Source: Vibrio sp. SCSIO 43136 (lineage in GTDB: Bacteria > Pseudomonadota > Gammaproteobacteria > Enterobacterales > Vibrionaceae). From it: DNA of 64,000 bases. Positions 27,289-36,781 of this stretch are shown here, in pieces (the first letter of the stretch is position 1; the number at the start of each line of letters is the position of its first letter). Where the stretch lies: assembly GCF_023716565.1 (NCBI RefSeq), contig NZ_CP071848.1, positions 2,294,001 through 2,358,000 of the forward strand, given 5' to 3'. The notes beneath the pieces were generated by a model. The model saw only the letters and a program-made list of their open reading frames with translations. It was not told where the DNA came from and made no database searches. A program made the position numbers and the translations under genes.

Positions 27289-28434
27289 ATGAAAAAATTT
27301 TGGACAACTACCATAACTCTTGTTTGCACAGCACTTTTTAGCTTTGCAGCCAAAGCAGCGTGGTACGAAGTCGAAGGCGTTGCCACTATATCAACGTCAA
27401 AATCTACAGCACGCATGAATGCGTTAGAAGACGCTATTTATAAAGCAATGAGTTTTACTGGTGCTGACATTGGAACCATAAGCTTTCTGCAGCCTTATAT
27501 AGAGGAATCTCGTGAAGAGTACCAATTTACTAACCACGAAGTGCGCTATATCCGTGTAGAAGAAGAAGATGACAGCGGTGGCAAGATGCGCCTTAAGGTA
27601 CGTTTGGATATCTATCCAACGGCAAGAGGTTGCCATATTGACCAATACAAGAAGACTATATTGGTAGGTAAAATTGACTTAGTTGAGCCGCAACATGCTG
27701 TTATGGGCGCAGTGTACAATCTCGGTGAAGACTACGGTCAAGTGCTTAACCGTCAGTTCGAACAAGAATCCCAGAGCTTCACGTCAGTTGGTGTGACACC
27801 CTACAACCTAGATAAGAATCGAGCAGACATCGTTAAGATGATTGCTCAGGACAACGGCGCACAATACCTGATTAGTGGCCACATTCATGACCTTACCGCA
27901 ACAATTGAAAGCCGATTGCTTCAAGACGATCAAATCAATCGTCAGTTCGCTATGGAAGTCTTAGTGTTTGATGGGCAAACCGGCAATGAAGTGTTTACCA
28001 AGACCTATCGTGAAGTGGCCTTGTGGCCCTTCCCTAAAACCAGTCAGGTAGATACGAAAGGTGCTCGTTTTTGGTCTTCAACTTATGGTGAGATGATGCT
28101 GCGAGTCAGCCGAAACGTGATGATAGATTTGGAGTCAGAACTCTCTTGTAAAATCACGGTGCCGTCTGTGGTTGCGGTCCGCCAGAACCTTGTCACGATG
28201 GATCTGGGTCGCCGCCATGGTGTTAAGAAAGGTGACAAGCTGCAACTATGGCACAATGGTTCATTTATCGACCAAAACGGTATTGCTCGTAATCGAGTCT
28301 CACAAAGCCGTATCACACTGACTGTCGATCGAGTCTACGACTTAGAAGCGGACTTAATAGTTGATCAACCAGAGCTGGCTCAGAGTATTCAAATTGGCGA
28401 TGTCATGCATAAACAGTTTGATGAAGAAGAATAG
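27289..28434 (+). CDS. flgT: Flagellar H-ring protein FlgT
   Basis: A 381-residue periplasmic protein. The signal peptide ends around FAAKAAWYEVEGVA. The N-terminal domain has STARMNALEDAIYKAMSFTG, the middle domain YDQVLN-like GEDYGQVLNRQFEQESQSF and NGAQYLISGHIHDL, and the C-terminal domain TMDLGRRHGVKKGDKLQLWH. FlgT anchors the H and T rings so that MotX/MotY and PomA/PomB can assemble. It is monocistronic, with a sigma-54 promoter and a terminator. Confidence 0.94.
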   Translation: MKKFWTTTITLVCTALFSFAAKAAWYEVEGVATISTSKSTARMNALEDAIYKAMSFTGADIGTISFLQPYIEESREEYQFTNHEVRYIRVEEEDDSGGKMRLKVRLDIYPTARGCHIDQYKKTILVGKIDLVEPQHAVMGAVYNLGEDYGQVLNRQFEQESQSFTSVGVTPYNLDKNRADIVKMIAQDNGAQYLISGHIHDLTATIESRLLQDDQINRQFAMEVLVFDGQTGNEVFTKTYREVALWPFPKTSQVDTKGARFWSSTYGEMMLRVSRNVMIDLESELSCKITVPSVVAVRQNLVTMDLGRRHGVKKGDKLQLWHNGSFIDQNGIARNRVSQSRITLTVDRVYDLEADLIVDQPELAQSIQIGDVMHKQFDEEE

Positions 28435-28444
28435 ATAACCAAGC

Positions 28445-28472
28445 ATAAGGCCACTCATTGGGTGGCCTTATC
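28445..28472. terminator. Bidirectional terminator between flgT and the binding protein
   Basis: ATAAGGCCACTCATTGGGTGGCCTTAT: arms AAGGCCAC and GTGGCCTT with a short loop, at the convergent end of two genes. Confidence 0.85.
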
Positions 28473-28478
28473 GATTTA

Positions 28479-29198
28479 TTACTTAATACACTTAGATAGA
28501 GATTGATTAAATTCATCAAGCCAAGCTTTAGGTCGCTGGTTAAGAAAGTGTTTTGTAAAATAGACACCCAGAGGTTTCTCTTTAGCAATTTTGGTGGCAA
28601 CCAAATCTTTCCAACCATATTCTTCGAGTAAAGCATCCACCACAAGGTTGTTGGCAATGACAGTATCAACTCGGCCAATTTTTAGCTGCAACAATAGCTG
28701 TTCTGTAGTTTTGGGGCGACTAAAAATTGGGTATTGATTGGCTTCCAACCACTTGGCCATATTCGAACCTTGAAAGGCACCGATACGCCCAAGATTTGAT
28801 TTGTCGATACTAGCCGCACTATCTCGTGTTGGTGATTTCATCCAATACCATTGCCAGTTTTGATCTGCGATCTGCTCAGACATAACCGCATAACTATCTC
28901 GGTAGTCATTTTGGGAACCAGCAAAAAAACCGTCCACTTGATGGGACTCAGCCAGATGTTGGGCTCGACGCCAAGGCACAACCAGCACCTGTAGGTTTTG
29001 GTTTAGACCTTCCATTGCACATCTCAGCCTATCAACGGCAATGCCTTTGAATCGGTCGTCGGCAACTCTGCGGATATCACTGCCCGGTGGATAACTGCCA
29101 TACGGAGCAAGGTCGTGTGTTGCCAATATGATATTTTGCGCTAAAGCGGTGTTTCCGATCAGCAACATCACTAACATTGAGCCTAGTTTTCGCTTCAC
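28479..29198 (-). CDS. Orphan periplasmic substrate-binding protein, amino-acid (SBP_bac_3) type
   Basis: A 239-residue protein with a signal peptide ending at IGNTALAQN. Typical features are the early ILATHDLAPYGSYPPGSD ligand strand, the FKGIAVDRLRCAMEGLNQNL helix, and GRIGAFQGSNMAKWLEANQ with TTEQLLLQLKIGRVDTVIAN. No permease or ATPase gene is nearby. Such orphan family members in Vibrio are common and often of unknown ligand; a sensor accessory role is possible. It lies between flgT and tRNA-Arg. Confidence 0.85.
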   Translation of the reverse strand: MKRKLGSMLVMLLIGNTALAQNIILATHDLAPYGSYPPGSDIRRVADDRFKGIAVDRLRCAMEGLNQNLQVLVVPWRRAQHLAESHQVDGFFAGSQNDYRDSYAVMSEQIADQNWQWYWMKSPTRDSAASIDKSNLGRIGAFQGSNMAKWLEANQYPIFSRPKTTEQLLLQLKIGRVDTVIANNLVVDALLEEYGWKDLVATKIAKEKPLGVYFTKHFLNQRPKAWLDEFNQSLSKCIK

Positions 29199-29252
29199 CC
29201 TATACCCCTTGTTTCGATAATTAGCCTAAATAGCTATTCGCATGACAGCTCA

Positions 29253-29282
29253 TTGTTTTGGTTTGACTTTTTTGCTTATAAT
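29253..29282 (+). promoter_or_regulatory. Promoter of tRNA-Arg
   Basis: TTGTTT, an 18-base spacer, TATAAT, ending eight bases before the tRNA. Confidence 0.65.
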
Positions 29283-29290
29283 AGCGTTAT

Positions 29291-29367
29291 GCTCCCGTGG
29301 CACAGCTGGATAGCGCGGCCCCCTCCTAAGGGGCAGGTCACAGGTTCGAATCCTGTCGGGAGCGCCA
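29291..29367 (+). tRNA. tRNA-Arg (anticodon CCT)
   Basis: Acceptor arms GCTCCCG and CGGGAGC pair perfectly, followed by G and encoded CCA. The anticodon arm GCCCC-CTCCTAA-GGGGC gives anticodon CCT, reading AGG. The T arm has the GGTTCGAATCC signature. Total 77 bases. Confidence 0.97.
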
Positions 29368-29388
29368 ACTTTCTCAATCAGCCATTAC

Positions 29389-31338
29389 TCACTTTGCGCT
29401 ATTTGAATAATAGTATTTTTTATTGATGTACATCTTCATGTCAGCTTCTTTAAACAGTAAGTTAGGCTGACAGTTATCCGTCGAAGCGAACCCCATCGAA
29501 AAATGAACCGGATGCAAGTTGCCTTCCATATCTGACATAGTTTTGCCTGCTTGCGCTCGCTCTAAACGCTCTTCTAACACTTTGCAATCGGCCTGATTCA
29601 TATCGCTTCCCAAAATTACAAACTCATCACCACCGATGCGATATAGCATTTGATTTTGATTAATATGCTGATTGAGCAGTGCCTCACAGGTAAAAATCAG
29701 CTCGTCGCCTAAGTCATGCCCGTATTGATCATTGATAGTTTTCAAGCCATTGATATCAATTACGAACAACGCAAACGTCTCTATCTGACCATTTCTTAGC
29801 TGAGATTTTAGATATTCGATATCTTCATCGAATGCCTGTCGATTGCCTGCATCAAGCATAGGATCACGGCGAGTAATGAGCATTAGTTCTAGCCAGTATC
29901 CAAGCTGTTGAGTAAATAATTGGCACAACAGTTTTTGCTCTTGTGTTTCTGGCGCACGTTGCCAGCCGATATAAGCTAGCGGCTCAACCATATTGTTGTA
30001 GATTACCGTTTTGCATTTTTTCTCGGGGACTGTGAAGCTGAATTCGCCTCCAAGTTCAGGAAGTAACTTCTGTAAATGTCGGGTCACGACTTTAGATACG
30101 CCGTGATAGCCTACATCGTTAAGCTCAGACAACCCATTAATGAGCCTAACCAACTTTTGCTGATAGTTTTCTTCTCGTTTTAGAGAAGCTTGCAGCTGCG
30201 CAGTTTTCTGTTCAACTTCACTTTCTAGACGTTGATTAAAATCCTCCAGCTGACTGTTGGTCGCGGCAATTTGCTGGTTCTTATTCTCCAGCTCATCTAA
30301 CTGAAGCCCAATTTGACTACGCATTTTAAATAGTAGCTGATAGACATTTAAAAATTCACTGCTGCGAAAATCACTATCGGTAATGGCTGATTTACTGTTA
30401 TTGGTAAACTCAGTGACAACTTTTGAGATGGTATTAAACTGCTGAGATACCCAACCATTTAGAACCAAGACAATCACGACTACTAAAAACAGTAAAGCGG
30501 CTAAGAACTGGATGGCGTCGTTAAACGTTTCTTCAGCTTGTTGGTGGCGCAGTGTGTCAGAAAAGAAGTAATACAGGCTTAACTCCGCAGGGGAATAAAG
30601 CGAAGGGTGTTCAAACACGAATTCGGTTTTAGGAACATCTTGTACCAGCGCAGCTTCATCTACGTTTAACTCACCATAGGTCAAAGCAACGTGTTCCCCT
30701 GGGTATAAATGCGGCTGTAACAATGAAACGGATGATTCATTGCCAATTAACACCACCAAGGTTCCCTGTGGTTCATACTCTTCGTGCTCAAGCAACGTGT
30801 AGGCGAGCAAAGGGCTAAACAGCGCTACACCACGATCTTCATCCGTTGAAGTTAAACCTGGCTCGGTAAATCTTGTATGGAATACTTTTCCTCGACGCAA
30901 CGCAGGTTTTGCCTCCTGCATTTTTTGGTACAAATCGCTGTTTTCAAAGTGGTAAGCACTACCCTTATGGGCATACATCACCTCACCTTCTCTATTTAAA
31001 ACAAAAATGGCACTGACTATCTCACTAATTTGTGTCATCGCATGGAGCCGCTGCCACACCACCGAAGAGTAAAGGATATTATCCGCACCGCGTATCATGA
31101 CTTGGTCTCGAGAGAACCAGTCGAGTAGGTTCGCAAGATTATCGATTTCCGTTGTGACGGTATCCTTGATACTAGAGACCGTTGTACCTTTCGCAAGGTC
31201 TTCATGGGCTTGCATCATGCTGGCTTGCCGTTTGATGAAGTATTGACTGATTAACAACGCAGGTACCAGAGCGACAAACAGCAACAAATAGATAAGTGTT
31301 TTGCGTAAACTGAAAGCTCTAAAGCTAATTGGCTTCAT
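29389..31338 (-). CDS. Membrane diguanylate cyclase (GGDEF) with periplasmic sensor
   Basis: A 649-residue inner-membrane enzyme predicted to make cyclic di-GMP from GTP. A membrane helix lies at about residues 12-28 and a second at about 283-300, enclosing a 250-residue periplasmic sensor. A coiled coil of about 50 residues follows (QLDELENKNQQIAATNSQLE). The catalytic domain ends the protein, with RIGGDEFVILGSD at about 567-579, so the active site is intact. The RxxD product-inhibition site that often lies five residues before GGDEF is absent (NQNQ there). The gene overlaps the upstream binding-protein gene by 14 bases, so the two are translationally coupled, suggesting the binding protein feeds its sensor. 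Confidence 0.9.
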   Translation of the reverse strand: MKPISFRAFSLRKTLIYLLLFVALVPALLISQYFIKRQASMMQAHEDLAKGTTVSSIKDTVTTEIDNLANLLDWFSRDQVMIRGADNILYSSVVWQRLHAMTQISEIVSAIFVLNREGEVMYAHKGSAYHFENSDLYQKMQEAKPALRRGKVFHTRFTEPGLTSTDEDRGVALFSPLLAYTLLEHEEYEPQGTLVVLIGNESSVSLLQPHLYPGEHVALTYGELNVDEAALVQDVPKTEFVFEHPSLYSPAELSLYYFFSDTLRHQQAEETFNDAIQFLAALLFLVVVIVLVLNGWVSQQFNTISKVVTEFTNNSKSAITDSDFRSSEFLNVYQLLFKMRSQIGLQLDELENKNQQIAATNSQLEDFNQRLESEVEQKTAQLQASLKREENYQQKLVRLINGLSELNDVGYHGVSKVVTRHLQKLLPELGGEFSFTVPEKKCKTVIYNNMVEPLAYIGWQRAPETQEQKLLCQLFTQQLGYWLELMLITRRDPMLDAGNRQAFDEDIEYLKSQLRNGQIETFALFVIDINGLKTINDQYGHDLGDELIFTCEALLNQHINQNQMLYRIGGDEFVILGSDMNQADCKVLEERLERAQAGKTMSDMEGNLHPVHFSMGFASTDNCQPNLLFKEADMKMYINKKYYYSNSAK

Positions 31339-32530
31339 TGTTCAGCACCCTTTTGTTGTGTTTGTCCATGAATTGAATAATGTAGCGTGCGCTTTCTCTT
31401 AAAGGCATACCTTCTTGATAGCGGTGATAACCACGAAACAAAGCCTCCCAAAAAACGGCCATTTTGAGTGAGTTATTCATTGGCTGAGACTGTAAATATA
31501 GCTGATAAAGTTGAGAAAAGTGCTCTTCACGCTGCGAGAATATGGTTTGATTGACCGTCTGATTACTTGTGATAAACACATGATCTTTGGCAAAGCGATG
31601 TAACTCTTCAGGGTCTTGAATTAAGGCAACCAAGGCTTTCATTGCTGCTCTTTTTTCCGGATCTTGATAACTCTTCTTGGTAAAAGAGAGCACCTTACTC
31701 CCAGACAATGAGGTCATCTTTTTTCCACGCCACGTGGGTAACGGCGCAACCCCTAGTTCACCAAGTTCATCTGGCTCGATGTTGTTAAATACCCAGTCAC
31801 CATCAATCAAATAGCTAAACTCTCCCTTGGCAAATTTCTTCCTTGCGCATACGGAATCACACCCGTCAATAAACATGCCTTGCAGTTGCAATCGACGATA
31901 AAAACCAAGAGTATCTATCAACTCCTTCTCGGTGAAATTTAGAGATTTTAGAGGGTTAGGGTCGCCAAATAGATCAAAAAAAGCCACTTGATAATAAAAG
32001 GTTTCATGATCCATCAAAATGGCCAGCCCCTGATCTTGGTTTGCTTGAATAAAGGCCTCCCAAGTCTGTATAGGTTGCTTTACTTTGGTTTTATCGTAGA
32101 AAAGCATCAGGTGGTTGCCTACCGAAATGGGGATGGCGTAGACGTTACCATCCAACTTGATGTGCTGGGTCGCCAATGGCTCCAATTGGTCTATATCTAA
32201 CCAATCGTCTGGTAATACCTGCAGCCCTAAGTATTGATGCAAGCCAATAAAGTCTGAAGGTATCCAGACGATATCTGGCATATACACTTCCGAACGTTCT
32301 GCCATTAAGGTCTCAGAACGCATGGCTTCTGTATCAACGCGGCGAATAACCAACTTATGCCCTGTTTTCTGCTCAAAGCGCTTAGCAATATCATCAAGCA
32401 AAAAGCCATCAAAAGAGGACCAAACTTCTAAGGTGATCGCATTCGACAACGATGAAAATACTATCACTGAGCTCAATAAAGCCCACCGAGCTATAAAGGA
32501 CATTATTAGGGAAACCATATATTTAGACAT
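31325..32530 (-). CDS. Periplasmic sugar-type substrate-binding protein paired with a diguanylate cyclase
   Basis: A 401-residue protein of the SBP_bac_1 (maltose-binding-like) family. A signal peptide (WALLSSVIVFSSLSNA) is followed by ITLEVWSSFDGFLLDDIAKR, then PDIVWIPSDFIGLHQYLGLQ, GNVYAIPISVGNHLMLFYDK and FAKGEFSYLIDGDWVFNNI. No ABC permease or ATPase is near. Instead the gene is followed, with a 14-base overlap, by a GGDEF enzyme. I infer a ligand-sensing rather than transport role. Start codons at 32530 or a few residues downstream are equally possible. Confidence 0.88.
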   Translation of the reverse strand: MSKYMVSLIMSFIARWALLSSVIVFSSLSNAITLEVWSSFDGFLLDDIAKRFEQKTGHKLVIRRVDTEAMRSETLMAERSEVYMPDIVWIPSDFIGLHQYLGLQVLPDDWLDIDQLEPLATQHIKLDGNVYAIPISVGNHLMLFYDKTKVKQPIQTWEAFIQANQDQGLAILMDHETFYYQVAFFDLFGDPNPLKSLNFTEKELIDTLGFYRRLQLQGMFIDGCDSVCARKKFAKGEFSYLIDGDWVFNNIEPDELGELGVAPLPTWRGKKMTSLSGSKVLSFTKKSYQDPEKRAAMKALVALIQDPEELHRFAKDHVFITSNQTVNQTIFSQREEHFSQLYQLYLQSQPMNNSLKMAVFWEALFRGYHRYQEGMPLRESARYIIQFMDKHNKRVLNNEAN

Positions 32531-32672
32531 AAGCTCACTATAGCACTTTTCTCATCGTCCGTTATTGAGTAACTACCTATTAAGGGCATCTTTAGCAAGT
32601 TAACTAGCATCTCCCGTACTCTGTTCTATATTCAAATAAAACATACTAACAACGTCACCTGAGGCTAACACG

Positions 32673-33236
32673 ATGCGAACTACTCTATTCATCTCCCTTT
32701 GCACCATCCCGTTTCTCACCTCTGCAAATGAATTTGCTCCTCAGCTCAGTGAGCTGGCTACGTCTAAGATAGACACCCTAGTCAATATGCAAGTTGTCAT
32801 TGATGCAGTAAATGCCCAAAACACTAAACATGCCCAACTCAGCCAAGCAGAAATTGACAGTTTGGATAAACAGTGGCGCAGTGAAGTAAGTGGCTCTTCT
32901 TCGCCTCTGATTGACGAAGTGCTTAGCAATTCGCTATCCGCAACACTTGCGCAAGTCCAAGAAGAGAGTGGCGGCTTGTACACAGAAATTTTTGTCATGG
33001 ATAACAAAGGACTCAATGTCGGCCAAAGCGCCGTCACTTCTGACTATTGGCAAGGTGACGAAGCCAAATGGAAAGAGACCTATATGAAAGGAGCTAAGGC
33101 CATTCATATCAGCGAAGTGGAGGAAGATGAGTCGACCCAAACCTTCCAGTCGCAAGTAAGTTATAGCATCACGGACCCTGCCAGCGGTAATGTCATTGGC
33201 GCTATTACCGTGGGTGTTAACGTCGAAGAGCTATAA
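32673..33236 (+). CDS. Small secreted sensor-like protein paired with a chemoreceptor
   Basis: A 187-residue protein with a signal peptide ([18 protein letters not shown]) and no membrane anchor after it. The C-terminal part, [34 protein letters not shown] and [20 protein letters not shown], reads like the ligand pocket of a single Cache/PDC sensor domain cut free of its receptor. It ends 19 bases before a chemoreceptor gene on the same strand, so it may be a soluble periplasmic co-sensor for it. It is divergent from the binding-protein/cyclase pair, with 142 bases between. Confidence 0.8.
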   Translation: MRTTLFISLCTIPFLTSANEFAPQLSELATSKIDTLVNMQVVIDAVNAQNTKHAQLSQAEIDSLDKQWRSEVSGSSSPLIDEVLSNSLSATLAQVQEESGGLYTEIFVMDNKGLNVGQSAVTSDYWQGDEAKWKETYMKGAKAIHISEVEEDESTQTFQSQVSYSITDPASGNVIGAITVGVNVEEL

Positions 33237-33255
33237 CTACGACCAAGGAAAACTT

Positions 33256-34806
33256 ATGAGCATTCGCAAAACGCTAATACTGAGTACCTCGATATTAGTG
33301 ATCGTTGCGATGGTAGTGATTACCTTTGTTGTGTGGCAGAGCAGCATGTCTGCTCTGCGTGCATCCAATCAAAAAGGTTTTATCCAAACCACGAACACGA
33401 TCGCAGACCAAGTCGCTACCTCGGTACGATTCAAAAAGCTCGATGCGGTACAAGAAAAACTGGAAAGCTATCTAGAAGAGAATCAAGCGACGCTTAGCGA
33501 TGTCTCTCTACTACTAAAAGACGGCACCTTACTTTATAGCAGCTCAAATCAATCCGTTGCACCAGTAGCGAAGAGCCAACTTCCAGAGTCACTCGACAGT
33601 GCGCAGATGCTGAGGAGCAACAGCAATACAGCTCTCTTTGTCACCCCGCTTTTGTCGGGTAAAAAACGTCAGCTGGTCGGCTATGCGATCGTTGAATGGC
33701 AATATGCAGAAATCAAACAACTGGAATCCAAACTGCTTACCACTATATTTTTAGTTGGTGGTGGGATCTTACTGCTTGCTTTAGCATCGGTTGTAATTCT
33801 TGTGCGAGTTGCACTGGTTAATCCACTGACTCAATTTAAATTTCTCACCCGTCAACTAGCTTCTGGGGATTGCAACCTATCTCAGCGGATTGACTACACC
33901 AAGCGCAACGAGTTTGGTGAACTGGCCCATTACATCAACCAGTTTATTGAAACCTTGGAGAAGTCGCTATCCACCATCAACCAAAACTCTACCGATGTTG
34001 CCAACATCTCAACTAACTTAGAAACCAACATCGAACAGCTTGAGTCTAAGGTTCGCCAGCAAAGAGAAGATATTCGCCAATCTCTGGCGATGGGGGAAGA
34101 ACTCAAGACCTCGGTAGATTCGGTGAAGAGTCAAGTCGAAGGCGCTTCTGACTCTTTAGAGCACGCCGTGAATTCTGCTCGCAAGGGACAACAGAGCCTA
34201 AATGATGCCGTGGCGCAAAACCACAGCCTCGCCCAGCAAACCCAAGAAGCCTTTGAAGTAGCAGATGCACTTAACTCACAAGCTGGGAAAGTTACCAATA
34301 TCCTTGAAATCATTCGCAGTATTGCTGAGCAGACCAATTTGCTGGCACTAAATGCCGCCATAGAGGCTGCCCGAGCAGGAGAAAGTGGGCGAGGATTTGC
34401 AGTCGTTGCAGATGAAGTACGATCGCTTGCGGAAAAAACATCTACTTCTACCGACCAAGTGGAAGAGATTTTGGTCGATTTACATAAGTTTTCCGAGCAG
34501 CTCATTGGCTCTATGAAGCAAGGTCTAGATAGTGCGGAATCCTGCGTTACTGTCATAGAATCTGCGTCTGCGCAAATTGACGACATCATCTCAAAAGTAG
34601 AGCACTCAAACACCTCGAACTTAGACGTGGTAGCAACCAACGAACATCAGTTTGGCTCCATGACTAACTTGATCGATCAACTATCGCATCTAAATAGCCA
34701 GATGGAATTTTTATTCCACGATAGCCAACAGATGACAGAACACAGTAAGGATCTACTGCAAAATGCAGAAAAAACTCGCACCAACTTAAAAGCATTCAAC
34801 TTATAA
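33256..34806 (+). CDS. Methyl-accepting chemotaxis protein
   Basis: A 516-residue receptor. Membrane helices lie at about residues 7-29 and 165-190, enclosing a small 135-residue periplasmic part. A HAMP region follows ([20 protein letters not shown]). The long signalling coiled coil has the invariant hairpin tip [20 protein letters not shown] and [19 protein letters not shown] start at 33256, where AAGGAAAA precedes the ATG; an earlier in-frame ATG lies inside the upstream gene. No CheR-docking pentapeptide is seen at the C-terminus (ends in KAFNL). Confidence 0.92.
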   Translation: MSIRKTLILSTSILVIVAMVVITFVVWQSSMSALRASNQKGFIQTTNTIADQVATSVRFKKLDAVQEKLESYLEENQATLSDVSLLLKDGTLLYSSSNQSVAPVAKSQLPESLDSAQMLRSNSNTALFVTPLLSGKKRQLVGYAIVEWQYAEIKQLESKLLTTIFLVGGGILLLALASVVILVRVALVNPLTQFKFLTRQLASGDCNLSQRIDYTKRNEFGELAHYINQFIETLEKSLSTINQNSTDVANISTNLETNIEQLESKVRQQREDIRQSLAMGEELKTSVDSVKSQVEGASDSLEHAVNSARKGQQSLNDAVAQNHSLAQQTQEAFEVADALNSQAGKVTNILEIIRSIAEQTNLLALNAAIEAARAGESGRGFAVVADEVRSLAEKTSTSTDQVEEILVDLHKFSEQLIGSMKQGLDSAESCVTVIESASAQIDDIISKVEHSNTSNLDVVATNEHQFGSMTNLIDQLSHLNSQMEFLFHDSQQMTEHSKDLLQNAEKTRTNLKAFNL

Positions 34807-34957
34807 CCTCGTCAGCGCTGCTCGACCTAACTCCACCGAGCAGTGCTGGCACCTCTAAAGTGACATCACTCGCAGTAAAAATCACCCAACCTTTATAAAT
34901 CACGGTCTAAGTCACCTTTTTCTGGCCCGACTTTGTTTTCTACTAAAATTAAGTGGT

Positions 34958-34977
34958 ATTGATAATCATTATCAAAT
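34958..34977 (+). promoter_or_regulatory. Fur box upstream of the ABC ATPase operon
   Basis: ATTGATAATCATTATCAAAT contains the palindrome TTGATAATCATTATCAA, close to the Fur consensus GATAATGATAATCATTATC. It ends 17 bases before the predicted start, so iron-loaded Fur should block transcription. Confidence 0.82.
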
Positions 34978-34994
34978 GATTGAACGAGATGATT

Positions 34995-35855
34995 ATGTCT
35001 ACCAACCACTCCCCTAATCTTGACGCTCAGCACTCCAACCCACTCTTGCGAGTACGAAACTTGTGTGTGGATTACATTACCGACAACGGCGATTTTGAAG
35101 CGGTAAAGTCCGTAAGCTTTGACATTGGCAAAGGTGAAATCTTCGGCTTAGCTGGTGAATCTGGTTGCGGAAAAAGCACCATAGCTTTTGCTATCAATCG
35201 CTTACATAAGGCTCCTGCATTTATCTCTGGAGGCGAAATTTGGCTAGAAGAGCGCAACATTCTTGCCCTACCTGACGAGGAGCTTCAAACCCTGCGTTGG
35301 AGTGAAATTGCTATGGTATTCCAAAGTGCAATGAACTCGCTTAACCCAGTACTGACCGTGAAAGAGCAATTTGTCGATGTTATGCGCCACCATCAGGGGC
35401 TAAGCGAACAGCAAGCGGTTGACCGTGCACAAAAATTGCTCGATTTGGTCAATATCCCAAGAAATCGGCTCTCTGATTACCCACACCAGTTCAGTGGTGG
35501 CATGCGTCAACGTCTTGTGATTGCGATTGCCCTCACCTTGAATCCAAAGCTCATTATCATGGATGAACCGACAACGGCTTTAGATGTTGTGGTGCAAAGA
35601 GAGATCTTGCAGCAAATCTATCAACTGCGTGATGAATTTGGATTTTCAGTACTCTTCATTACCCACGACTTAGCTCTCATGAGCCAGCTCTGTGATCGAA
35701 TTGCCATCATGCGTCATGGACAACTGGTCGAGGTGAATAATGCCCACGCCATTCGCAATCATCCCGAGCACCCATATACCCAAAAACTGTGGAGCTCGTT
35801 CCCCAATATCCACGAGCACAAATCTCAATCTAGTAACCAAGGAGTGACGGCATAA
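34995..35855 (+). CDS. Peptide-type (Opp/Dpp) ABC transporter ATP-binding protein, first of a pair
   Basis: A 286-residue ATPase like DppD/OppD. It shows Walker A GESGCGKS, the Q-loop in AMVFQSAMNSLNPVLTV, the signature QFSGGMRQR, Walker B LIIMDEPT, the D-loop and the switch histidine in LFITHDLALM. The family C-terminus usually continues past HPYT into a cysteine-bearing oligo_HPY tail; here it stops about 20 residues after HPYTQKLW with no cysteine cluster. I start at 34995 (ATG after GAGATG); TTG 34980 and ATG 34989 are alternatives. No permease or binding protein gene adjoins it. Confidence 0.9.
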   Translation: MSTNHSPNLDAQHSNPLLRVRNLCVDYITDNGDFEAVKSVSFDIGKGEIFGLAGESGCGKSTIAFAINRLHKAPAFISGGEIWLEERNILALPDEELQTLRWSEIAMVFQSAMNSLNPVLTVKEQFVDVMRHHQGLSEQQAVDRAQKLLDLVNIPRNRLSDYPHQFSGGMRQRLVIAIALTLNPKLIIMDEPTTALDVVVQREILQQIYQLRDEFGFSVLFITHDLALMSQLCDRIAIMRHGQLVEVNNAHAIRNHPEHPYTQKLWSSFPNIHEHKSQSSNQGVTA

Positions 35856-36781
35856 TGGAACCTATCATTCAACTCAACGATGTAACCAAAACCTTCCAAG
35901 TCGACTCTTTAGGCGGCAAACAGAGTTTTACGGCGCTCAATGGGGTGAGCTTTAATCTTCATGCAGGCAGAACGCTCGCACTGGTGGGTGAATCAGGATG
36001 CGGCAAGAGTACCTGCGCAAGACTCATCACTAAAGTCTTTGCGCCAACACAAGGCGAAATCCTCTACCGAGGCCGAGACATTCAAACCCTCACTCGCCGC
36101 AAAGACGTATTGGAATATCGCGGTAAAGTGCAAATGGTTTTCCAAGACCCGTTTGGCTCGCTAAACCCAACGCAATCGATCCAGCACCATTTACTTCGCC
36201 CGCTTAAAATCCATAAGCAACTAGAAAAAGGCGCTGATGAAAAAAACCGCTTGGAAGAGTTGCTTAATCTTGTTGAACTGCCTGTAGAAACCCTAGCTAA
36301 GTTCCCTCATGAACTGAGTGGTGGCCAACGTCAACGCATCAACTTGGCAAGAGCACTTGCTGTCGGGGCAGAAATGATCCTTGCCGACGAACCGACATCT
36401 ATGCTCGACGTATCAATTCGCTTGGGCGTGTTGAATTTGATGCAAAGAATGAAACAAGATTTAGGCATTGGCTTTCTCTACATCACTCACGATTTAGCGA
36501 CCGCACACTATATCGCCGAGGAGACCGCCGTCATGTATCAGGGTCAGATTGTTGAATGGGGAGACACACAATCGATATTGACTAACCCACAACATCCTTA
36601 CACAAAATTGCTGATCTCAGCGGTTCCTGACCCGGACGTTCCATTTGGTAAATTGGTACATAGCGAACCGGACTACTCACAGAATGCTGATAAAGTACGC
36701 GCTTTTTCCGCCCAACCTCAAGCGAATTACGATCAAGTGGGCAGTAATCACTATGTTCGAAAATGGGTCGCTGCCGCATGA
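35855..36781 (+). CDS. Peptide-type (Opp/Dpp) ABC transporter ATP-binding protein, second of a pair
   Basis: A 308-residue ATPase like DppF/OppF. Walker A is GESGCGKST, the Q-loop is VQMVFQDPFGSLNPTQ, the signature ELSGGQRQRINLARALAVG, Walker B MILADEPTSMLDVS, and the switch LYITHDLATAHYIAEETAVM. Its ATG shares a base with the stop codon of the first ATPase (TAATG), showing translational coupling. The C-terminal tail again lacks the usual cysteine cluster. Partner permeases must be encoded elsewhere or lost. Confidence 0.9.
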   Translation: MEPIIQLNDVTKTFQVDSLGGKQSFTALNGVSFNLHAGRTLALVGESGCGKSTCARLITKVFAPTQGEILYRGRDIQTLTRRKDVLEYRGKVQMVFQDPFGSLNPTQSIQHHLLRPLKIHKQLEKGADEKNRLEELLNLVELPVETLAKFPHELSGGQRQRINLARALAVGAEMILADEPTSMLDVSIRLGVLNLMQRMKQDLGIGFLYITHDLATAHYIAEETAVMYQGQIVEWGDTQSILTNPQHPYTKLLISAVPDPDVPFGKLVHSEPDYSQNADKVRAFSAQPQANYDQVGSNHYVRKWVAAA

